A DNA stretch of 64,000 nt from SB11 sp965222995 (GTDB lineage: Bacteria; Bacteroidota; Bacteroidia; UBA8524). Under the pieces are notes generated by a model. That model searched no databases, was not told the DNA's origin, and saw nothing but the letters and a program-made list of their open reading frames with translations. Of this stretch, positions 1-7,063 are shown in pieces; position 1 is the stretch's first letter, and each line of letters starts with the position of its first letter. The stretch covers positions 1,364,001 through 1,428,000 of the forward strand of contig OZ244977.1 of the NCBI GenBank assembly GCA_965222995.1, in the 5' to 3' direction. The position numbers and the translations under genes were made by a program.

Positions 1-1391
1 TTGAGTTTTACGGGGCTGCACAGGTAGTTACAGGCAGCAAACATCTTATTACCACAAAAAAAGGAACACGAATTTTATTGGATTGCGGTTTGTTTCAAGG
101 TAGTGACCAAGATAGTCATTATATGAATCGGCATTTTGGGTTTAATCCTATGACGGTTGATTATGTTATTCTATCTCATGCACATATAGACCACAGCGGA
201 CTTTTACCTCGCTTAGTTGGAGAAGGTTTTCAAGGAAAAATATTTGCTACACCTGCCACAAAATCACTATGTGAGATAATGTTGATGGATAGTGCACACA
301 TACAAGAAAATGATGTTAAGTATGTGAATCAACGCCGCAAAAAAAGAGGAGAAGAGCTTTTAGACCCTTTATATGATGTAAGCGACGTAGAACGCACTTT
401 ACAACAGTTTGAAACAGTAAGGCTAAAGCAAGAATATAAAATAGATGATGAAATAAGTTTCCACTATACCGATGCAGGGCATATTTTAGGCAGTGCTGCC
501 GTACACCTTACCATAAAAGAAGAACGGGTAAAGAAACTCACTTTTACAGGAGATATTGGCAGACCGGGTGATATTATTTTGCGTTCACCACAGCCCTTTC
601 GCCAAGCCGATTATATTATTTGTGAAAGCACGTATGGAGACAAACTGCATGAACCTATAGGAGACACGAAGAAACACTTGTTGCAAATTGTACATGAAAC
701 TTGTGTAATGAAGAAGGGTAAGCTTATTATTCCTGCCTTTAGTGTGGATAGGACGCAGGAGCTGATTTATCAGCTTGACCAATTGAGTAGTGAAGGGAAA
801 CTACCCCAAATTAAAGTGTATGTAGATAGTCCCTTATCAGTAAAAGCTACGGAGGTTATGAGAGAACACGATGAGTGTTTTAATCCTGATATATTAGCAT
901 ATATTGAGAAAGACGGAGATGCTTTCAGGTTCCCTAATTTAGAATACGTTTCAAAAGTTCAGGACTCTAAGAATATAAATAAATCAAAAGAGCCTTGTAT
1001 AATCATCTCATCATCAGGTATGGCGGAGGCAGGGCGCATAAAACACCATATAGCCAATAATATTCTTAACCCCAACAACACCATTTTAATAGTGGGATAT
1101 TGTTCACCCACAAGTTTAGGGGGTGCATTGAAGCGGGGTGAAAAAGAAGTGCGGATTTTTGGTGAGATGTATCCGGTAAAGGCTTTGGTAGAAAGCATTG
1201 AAGCCTTTAGTGCTCATGCAGACTACAATGAAATATTAAACTATCTGGAGTGCCAAAATCCAAAACAAGTACGCAAAATGTTCTTAGTACATGGTGATAT
1301 GGAAGCCCAAGAGTCTTTAAAAGGAAAACTAAACAATAAAGGCTTTAAAAAAGTAGAGATACCTGAAATGGGTGAAGAGTTTGAGGTATAA
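1..1391 (+). CDS. Metallo-beta-lactamase/beta-CASP RNase-like nuclease (5' end outside window)
   Basis: Probable Zn-dependent nuclease of the CPSF73/RNase J-like beta-CASP family, acting on RNA in the cytoplasm. The reading frame is open from base 3, so the first few residues lie before the window and the TTG at base 78 is internal. Seen: the metal-binding motif SHAHIDHSG around bases 171-200, a later DAGHILGSA segment, FTGDIGRPGD, a central beta-CASP region with SSSGMAEAGRIKHH, and a C-terminal EAFSAHADYNEI/LVHGD pair typical of the RMMBL segment. This complete motif order supports an active enzyme. The specific substrate is unknown. The gene ends 6 bp before the convergent lipoprotein gene. 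Confidence 0.9.
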   Translation, partial: EFYGAAQVVTGSKHLITTKKGTRILLDCGLFQGSDQDSHYMNRHFGFNPMTVDYVILSHAHIDHSGLLPRLVGEGFQGKIFATPATKSLCEIMLMDSAHIQENDVKYVNQRRKKRGEELLDPLYDVSDVERTLQQFETVRLKQEYKIDDEISFHYTDAGHILGSAAVHLTIKEERVKKLTFTGDIGRPGDIILRSPQPFRQADYIICESTYGDKLHEPIGDTKKHLLQIVHETCVMKKGKLIIPAFSVDRTQELIYQLDQLSSEGKLPQIKVYVDSPLSVKATEVMREHDECFNPDILAYIEKDGDAFRFPNLEYVSKVQDSKNINKSKEPCIIISSSGMAEAGRIKHHIANNILNPNNTILIVGYCSPTSLGGALKRGEKEVRIFGEMYPVKALVESIEAFSAHADYNEILNYLECQNPKQVRKMFLVHGDMEAQESLKGKLNNKGFKKVEIPEMGEEFEV

Positions 1392-1397
1392 AAATTA

Positions 1398-1895
1398 TTA
1401 CTTGGCTATGTAAATATAATCCCAATTCTCAAAGTTGGACCCTTGTTTTCTCTTAACCCTCAGCATTAGTGTAGTTTTACTAATGTTTATAATAGTAAAT
1501 GTTTCACCGTTTATAGCCATAGTAAAATCATCATCATTTACCATATCCCAGCTACTTAACCTGTAAACACCACCATTTGACTCCCCATTTTTGCAGGGAC
1601 TGCCTCTACTGATTATTTTAAGCTCTTTTCCTCTAAAAAGCCACTCGTTATCTACTTCACAGGGTTTGTATGACCCAAAATTCGCATCATTATTATTCAG
1701 CAATAACTGGTTGAACTTCCAAGTGTTTGAGGTAATAATTTCTTTGTTACTTTTAGAATTGTTGCCCGAGCCGTTTGACCCACCCGTACTCCCTGATGTA
1801 TAGGGAGCAGAAGAACTACTATCGTCTTTTGAGCATGAAGAACAAAAAGCAATAGCTAATAATGCCGTAACAAAGAAAATTGTAAGATTTTTCAT
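1398..1895 (-). CDS. Small lipoprotein, lipocalin-like
   Basis: Hypothetical exported lipoprotein of 165 residues. I chose the ATG at 1895 over an upstream in-frame start at 1931, because the protein then begins with a clean lipoprotein signal (MKNLTIFF, hydrophobic stretch, lipobox ending in SSC). A Ser/Gly/Asn-rich linker follows, then one globular domain with W-K-F and alternating strand patterns resembling Bacteroidota lipocalin-like lipoproteins. No catalytic motif is visible. It lies downstream of the DnaB paralogue on the same strand with a 64-bp gap, so co-transcription is possible. Function unknown. Confidence 0.7.
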   Translation of the reverse strand: MKNLTIFFVTALLAIAFCSSCSKDDSSSSAPYTSGSTGGSNGSGNNSKSNKEIITSNTWKFNQLLLNNNDANFGSYKPCEVDNEWLFRGKELKIISRGSPCKNGESNGGVYRLSSWDMVNDDDFTMAINGETFTIINISKTTLMLRVKRKQGSNFENWDYIYIAK

Positions 1896-1959
1896 TTGGC
1901 TGCAAAAACGTAAAAAAATTAAGCAGCACAATATATAAAAGTCTTTTTTCGACTAAAAT

Positions 1960-3129
1960 TTAAAACGGTACGTCTTCTTTATTTAAAGTGGTAGCTTGAA
2001 AGCTATTTTCATCAACAAAGTTAAAATCACTACCATGTGGTTTACTAACCTCTCCTATATCTGAAAACTTGGCAAACTCTCCTTGAAAACGAACTTTATA
2101 ATTGTTTACAAATCCATTTCTGTTTTTTGCCAATATTATATTAGCCAACCCTTGTGAGGGCATTCCATCATCAAATTCTGGGATGTAGTAATACTCTGGT
2201 CTATAAATAAATATGATCATATCAGCAACTTGTTCAATAATACCTGACTCACTAATATCTGTCAAGTTTGGAGTTTTCTCTCCATAACGAGAATCTACGG
2301 CTCGACTTAATTGAGCAGTCGTAATAATAGGTACTTTAAGCTCTTTTGCTAATTCTTTTAAAAAGCGGCAGTTATCACCAATTTCTTGATCTTTAGTTTG
2401 ATGCTCTTTTAAGTTAGGGGTTCTAATTGATTGAAGATGGTCAATAACAATCAAGTCAAGCCCATTTCTTTCTTTAAGTTTTCTACACTTAGTTTGTAAT
2501 TCAAAAAAAGAGAGTCTAGTGCTGTCGTCAATAAAAATTTGAGCTTCTGTTAGTTTATTGACAGCACTATTAAGTCTCTCCCATTCTTCATTACTTAAAT
2601 CGGCATTTCTAATTTTTTGTGGTATAACTTCAGATTTATTCGATAGAATTTTGTGAATTAATCTCTCCTTATCTGTTTCAGTCGTAAAGATAGCAACAGA
2701 TTTTTCAAAATCTAAAGCTGCATTTAGAGCAATACTCAGCGAAAAGGCAGTTTTGCCCATTCCAGTTCGTCCACCGACAACAATTAATTCTGAGCTCTGC
2801 AAACCTTGAGTTTCTCTGTCAATTTCAACAAAACCAGTTGGGATACTAAATGATTCAAAACAGTTACTTTCTTGATTTTCTATTTTTCTTATAGATTCCT
2901 TTAGTATACAATCTACTCTTTCAACTTCATATTTTTTTGCATAATCTTCCAAGCTGCTGCCTTTTTGTTTTAAAGAGAGTTCAAGGTCTTTGACTTCTTT
3001 TTCAAGATTATTTATAGCATCAAATTTTGTGTCTCCTGATGCAGTTAAAGCAGGAATCTCAAATAGTTCTGCTTTAAAATCATTAGTTACTTTACTCCAA
3101 GAAAGTTTGATAGTAAATTTATTAGTCAT
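1960..3129 (-). CDS. DnaB-type helicase-domain paralogue with HicB-like N-terminus
   Basis: A 389-residue RecA-fold ATPase clearly homologous to the C-terminal domain of the adjacent dnaB product. Seen: Walker A with K126/T127, catalytic-Glu position E151, Walker B D230, and the arginine-finger segment AKNRNG (334-339). The DnaB N-terminal domain is missing. Residues 1-50 instead have the strand-strand-helix pattern and the PALTASGDT...AINN motif of HicB-like domains, followed by a helical linker. In the loop that reads DLRESG in DnaB this protein has DISESG, so an Arg is replaced by Ser293, and EQDAD has become EQVAD. It starts 11 bp after dnaB on the same strand, so the two are probably co-transcribed. 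An accessory helicase, a DnaB modulator or a non-hydrolysing decoy are all possible. Confidence 0.85.
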   Translation of the reverse strand: MTNKFTIKLSWSKVTNDFKAELFEIPALTASGDTKFDAINNLEKEVKDLELSLKQKGSSLEDYAKKYEVERVDCILKESIRKIENQESNCFESFSIPTGFVEIDRETQGLQSSELIVVGGRTGMGKTAFSLSIALNAALDFEKSVAIFTTETDKERLIHKILSNKSEVIPQKIRNADLSNEEWERLNSAVNKLTEAQIFIDDSTRLSFFELQTKCRKLKERNGLDLIVIDHLQSIRTPNLKEHQTKDQEIGDNCRFLKELAKELKVPIITTAQLSRAVDSRYGEKTPNLTDISESGIIEQVADMIIFIYRPEYYYIPEFDDGMPSQGLANIILAKNRNGFVNNYKVRFQGEFAKFSDIGEVSKPHGSDFNFVDENSFQATTLNKEDVPF

Positions 3130-3140
3130 AATTAAGAAAT

Positions 3141-4649
3141 TTAAAAAGGTACATCATTATCATCACCATCGTTCATTCTAGATTGTAGTGTAATGGTTTG
3201 TATGCCCTGGTCTTCACTAAAGCTAAAATCGCCACCTTGGTTAGGAATTCCAATACCGTCAATATCAGCAAACTTGGCAAACTCACCCTGAAAGCGTACT
3301 CTAAAATCTCGTACAGCACCGTGTCGGTGTTTAGCCAGCATTATTTCTGCCAAACCTTGGGTAGGCATCCCGTCTTCAAACTCTGTTAACTGGTAATATT
3401 CGGGGCGGTATAAAAACATTACCATATCAGCATCCTGCTCAATAGAGCCTGATTCACGCAAGTCACTCAACATGGGTTTCTTAGTCCCACCACGTACCTC
3501 AACCGCACGGCTAAGCTGTGCCAGTGCTATTACAGGTATTTGAAGTTCTTTGGCAAGCCCTTTAAGTGAACGTGAGATATAACCTATTTCCTGCTCTCTG
3601 TTACCCTGACCTTTGCTTTCTTCACCACGCATTAACTGTAGATAATCAATAATAATCATATCAATATCTTGCTGCGCTTTTAAGCGGCGGCATTTAGCCT
3701 TCAATTCAAATACTGAAATACCGGGCGTATCGTCAATAAACATTTTGGCATCAGCCAGTTTGGTGATTTTAGTGTTTAGCCGTTCCCATTCCTGGTCAGT
3801 TAAATCGCCATTACGCATTTTCTGGCTAATAATTTCTGTTTCACCTGATATTAAACGACCTACCAACTGCTCACTACTCATCTCTAGAGAAAAAACAGCA
3901 ATAGATTTTCCAAACTCTACAGAGGCATTTCTTGCCACAGTAAGAGCAAATGCCGTTTTACCCATACCCGGGCGGGCTGCGATAATAATTAAGTCAGATT
4001 TTTGCCAACCGCTAGTCTCCCTGTCCAGCTCCACAAAACCTGATGGGATACCGGTCAAAGTATTTTCATGTTCTTTAATGCTCTCAAGATTCTTTAGAGC
4101 TTTTTTCAGTACATCGTCAATTTTTTCTACATCTCTGCTAATAGTGCCTTCACTTACTTCAAAAATCTTTTGTTGTGCAGTATCAAGTAGCCCTAAAGCA
4201 TCAGCACTTTCCTCGTTAGCTTCGGTTCTAATTTCATCGCCAATACGAATTAACTCTCTTTGAATGTGTTTCTCTGCAATAACACGGGCATGAAACTCTA
4301 CGTTAGCTGCTGATGATACTCTATTGGTGAGCTGTGTAATATAGTAAGCCCCTCCAACACTATCCAATTCACCACGTTTACGTAACTCGTTTGTTACCGT
4401 TAAAATATCTATAGGATCGCCCTGCTCAAATAAATCTTTACAAACATTGTAAATGATGCGATTTTCTAATTTAAAAAAAGCTTCGGGCTTTAAAATTTCC
4501 AATACTGAAGTGTAAGCGTTTTTCTCCAGCATCATGGCACCCAAAACTGCTTCTTCAAGGTCAGATGCATTAGGTTTGGGTTTGCCGTTTTCATCAACAA
4601 GCTCTTCGTTCAAACGCTTGGTATTTCTTCGTGTAGTAGTTTTTGCCAT
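3141..4649 (-). CDS. dnaB: Replicative DNA helicase DnaB
   Basis: Hexameric replicative helicase that unwinds DNA at the fork, with primase as partner. Seen: an N-terminal helical domain (about 28-165, with LEEAVLGAMM and FFKLENRIIYN), a linker, then the RecA domain with Walker A RPGMGKT (K231), catalytic Glu in SLEM (E256), Walker B IIIDYLQLM, the DNA-loop motif SDLRESGSIEQDAD, and arginine-finger segment AKHRHG. At 502 residues its length is normal. It begins with ATG at 4649 and a basic tail. The extreme C-terminus is acidic and ends D-V-P-F, which resembles the SSB tail. It is followed by a shortened paralogue in the same direction. Confidence 0.97.
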   Translation of the reverse strand: MAKTTTRRNTKRLNEELVDENGKPKPNASDLEEAVLGAMMLEKNAYTSVLEILKPEAFFKLENRIIYNVCKDLFEQGDPIDILTVTNELRKRGELDSVGGAYYITQLTNRVSSAANVEFHARVIAEKHIQRELIRIGDEIRTEANEESADALGLLDTAQQKIFEVSEGTISRDVEKIDDVLKKALKNLESIKEHENTLTGIPSGFVELDRETSGWQKSDLIIIAARPGMGKTAFALTVARNASVEFGKSIAVFSLEMSSEQLVGRLISGETEIISQKMRNGDLTDQEWERLNTKITKLADAKMFIDDTPGISVFELKAKCRRLKAQQDIDMIIIDYLQLMRGEESKGQGNREQEIGYISRSLKGLAKELQIPVIALAQLSRAVEVRGGTKKPMLSDLRESGSIEQDADMVMFLYRPEYYQLTEFEDGMPTQGLAEIMLAKHRHGAVRDFRVRFQGEFAKFADIDGIGIPNQGGDFSFSEDQGIQTITLQSRMNDGDDNDVPF

Positions 4650-4955
4650 ATACTTTGTTGTGCAGGTATTCTCTAAAAAGGGGAGCGAAGATACAATCTC
4701 AAAACGGCTCTCTCTAAAATAAGATATTATTTGCTACGAGGCTATATTTTTATTTGGTTTTAACAATTGTGCAATAGTTATAAACCGTTTATCCCGATTA
4801 TTTATTTTGAAATGTGAATTACTGTGGATGAATGTTAATATCATTTGAAAGACATTAGCAGAACAAAAATTTATGTTGAAAACACAATATAACTCTAAGG
4901 TTGTTTAAACATTCTTAACAACTACTAAGTATAATAATACGATATTTGCACCTGC
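4650..4955. other. Divergent intergenic region between dnaB and a T9SS protein gene
   Basis: A 306-bp non-coding stretch between two divergent genes. It should hold both promoters. On the minus strand a TATCTTCG box sits 37 nt before the dnaB ATG. On the plus strand the best -7-like string is GATATTTG at 4941-4948, only 7 nt before the next ATG, which would give a nearly leaderless message if it is real. I see no RNA gene, repeat or ORF of note here. Confidence 0.6.
4686..4693 (-). promoter_or_regulatory. Candidate -7 box (TATCTTCG) for dnaB
   Basis: Read on the minus strand this is TAnnTTCG, one base from the Bacteroidota -7 consensus TAnnTTTG, about 37 nt upstream of the dnaB start. I could not find a convincing -33 TTTG at the usual spacing. 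The same TTCG variant precedes several other genes in this window. Confidence 0.4.
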
Positions 4956-7037
4956 ATGAAAAAACGGTTTGCCGCAATACTTTTTTCGCTGCTGTATGCT
5001 TTGGGTTATGGTCAAGTAGTACCCTTTGACCAGAAAGCTACTGATGTTGGAAATATTGGCTTTTCAGTAAGTAATGTGGGCACAGTTGGTCGCCCGCAAG
5101 TAGTAAATAACCCTCAAGGTATGCCTAGCATGGAATACCCTATTGGTTCAGGGGTAAACCACTTGTTTGAAGGAGGGTTATGGATTGGAGCAAAAGTAAA
5201 CGGACAAACCAGAGTTTCAACTGTTGGAGATGATGCTCCTACAGGGTACAGGGCAGGGCTTGATGGTTTTGAGTTTACTGCCACAGGAAGTATACAACAA
5301 CGCTCTACGCTGGCCAGTAGCGAATTTTTTAGTTCATCGGCAATTTCTCACCAAGATTTTATTTCGGTTTTTACAGATAGCAATGTAGTAATACCCGGTA
5401 CGGTAACACCCATACAACAACATCAGTTTCCTTTGAAAGCATCGGTTAAAATGAAGAGTTATGCATGGAACTTTAGTTTTGCCGATTATTTTGTAATTGT
5501 AGACTATGAAATAACCAATAAATCTAATGAGGTATGGGATAGTGTATGGTTTGGGCAGTGGAACGATTTAGTGGTTAGAAACCTGAATGTTACTCAAGAT
5601 GGTGGGGCTAACTTTTACAATAAAGGTGGTGGCGGTTTTTTAGATAGTTTTGGAGCTATATATGTATACCAAGTATATGGAGATGATATAGACTTTACGC
5701 AATCTTACGGGTCGTGTGTTGCACTAGGCGCAGAATGGCGTGATGAGTTTATACACCCTTCAAATACCGATAGTTTGGTAGCCAAAGGGTATACCGCACC
5801 AAGTATAAACCCCAATTTCTGGATATTCGGTTTTTCATCGTTAAACGATTTTGTTCCTCCGGCTGATGATGTAGCTAAATATGCTCGCTTAAACACTCCC
5901 ATAAACTTGCAAGACCCTACAGTATACCAACAACTGCGTGTGGGAACAAACCTTATCCAACTGGTGTCAATTGGTCCTATACCTCAAATGCAGCCCAATG
6001 AAACAGCCAATTTCACAGTGGCTTATTTGGCTGCTAGGCAATTAAACGGACCTGTTGATAATGAAGCGGCCAGAGAAGAACTTTTAAGAAACCTAAATTG
6101 GGTACAACGTACCTATAGAGGTGAAGATGTGGATGGGAAAGGAGAATACAAGCCTGAGTTAGATTTGAACGGGAACGGTAAACTAGACCGTTATGTATTG
6201 CCCGAGCCACCTAAAACACCAAAGGTTAAGATTATTCCATCAGAAAATAAAGTGGACATTTACTGGGATGCTTCGGCAGTAAACTCTATAGACCCTATTT
6301 CAAAAAAGCAAGATTTTGAAGGTTTTAGAATTTACAGAAGTAACCCAGGAGATGATAAGGGAACAAACCTAATTGCAGCTTCAAACCTTGTAGTACAATG
6401 GGATTCTGCAGGAAATAAAATCGGTTTTAACAATGGTTTTGATGCTATAAAGCTTGCTCAACCGAAATTTTTTGATGGGGATACTACTGCTTATATATTT
6501 CACCATGAAATGAGTGGGCTTTTAAACGGGTGGCAGTATATGTTTATTGTTACTGCTTTTGATGAAGGTGACCCTGAGCTGGGACTAGAAACTCTTGAGT
6601 CATCATTTACAGAGAATGATTTTAGGGTCTTTTCTGGAACAGGAGTAAATGAAAACTTTGAAAGTAAGGATAAGGCAAATAAAATAGGTGTATATCCCAA
6701 CCCATATAAAACCACTTCAGCTTGGGACGGTAATACTCCCAGAACCAAAAAGATTTATTTTTATAACCTTCCGCAAGAGTGTACTATAACTATTTACAAT
6801 ATTGCAGGAGATGTTATAGCTACTTTAAGCCATAATGCGGCTACTTATAACGGTAGTGATATCCGTTGGTTTGATAATTTTAGCGATACTGAAAATATTG
6901 TATTCTCAGGCGGCGAGCATGCTTGGGACTTACTTTCATCTACTAAAAACTCCATTAGCACCGGTACTTATATGTTTACTGTAAAAGACAATAAATCAGG
7001 CCATGTGCAAGTGGGCAAATTTGTGATACTAAAATAA
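4956..7037 (+). CDS. Secreted protein with T9SS type A sorting domain
   Basis: Exported surface or extracellular protein of 693 residues, function unknown. Seen: an N-terminal signal peptide (MKKRF, hydrophobic core, GYGQ), a long beta-rich region, an acidic Ca-binding-like segment (DLNGNGKLD, near residue 410), then a fibronectin-like stretch (VDIYWDAS, FEGFRIYRS), and a C-terminal sorting domain with the YPNPY motif, ITIYNIAGDVI and GTYMFTV. Known: such C-terminal domains direct proteins through T9SS and are removed on secretion. It is followed 26 bp later by another T9SS cargo gene in the same direction, so the two probably form an operon. Confidence 0.85.
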   Translation: MKKRFAAILFSLLYALGYGQVVPFDQKATDVGNIGFSVSNVGTVGRPQVVNNPQGMPSMEYPIGSGVNHLFEGGLWIGAKVNGQTRVSTVGDDAPTGYRAGLDGFEFTATGSIQQRSTLASSEFFSSSAISHQDFISVFTDSNVVIPGTVTPIQQHQFPLKASVKMKSYAWNFSFADYFVIVDYEITNKSNEVWDSVWFGQWNDLVVRNLNVTQDGGANFYNKGGGGFLDSFGAIYVYQVYGDDIDFTQSYGSCVALGAEWRDEFIHPSNTDSLVAKGYTAPSINPNFWIFGFSSLNDFVPPADDVAKYARLNTPINLQDPTVYQQLRVGTNLIQLVSIGPIPQMQPNETANFTVAYLAARQLNGPVDNEAAREELLRNLNWVQRTYRGEDVDGKGEYKPELDLNGNGKLDRYVLPEPPKTPKVKIIPSENKVDIYWDASAVNSIDPISKKQDFEGFRIYRSNPGDDKGTNLIAASNLVVQWDSAGNKIGFNNGFDAIKLAQPKFFDGDTTAYIFHHEMSGLLNGWQYMFIVTAFDEGDPELGLETLESSFTENDFRVFSGTGVNENFESKDKANKIGVYPNPYKTTSAWDGNTPRTKKIYFYNLPQECTITIYNIAGDVIATLSHNAATYNGSDIRWFDNFSDTENIVFSGGEHAWDLLSSTKNSISTGTYMFTVKDNKSGHVQVGKFVILK

Positions 7038-7063
7038 AACCTACTACATATTTTAATTATAAC

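Noticed and set aside
1960..3129. A HicAB toxin-antitoxin module
   Set aside because: The HicB-like segment is fused to a helicase domain and there is no HicA-like gene on either side.
3745..4263. A 172-codon open frame on the strand opposite dnaB
   Set aside because: It lies fully inside the well-supported dnaB gene, and its product is a Ser/Leu-rich shadow without domain resemblance.
1960..4649. A prophage remnant carrying its own helicase
   Set aside because: No integrase, structural or lysis gene is nearby, and the paralogue is most similar to the adjacent chromosomal dnaB.
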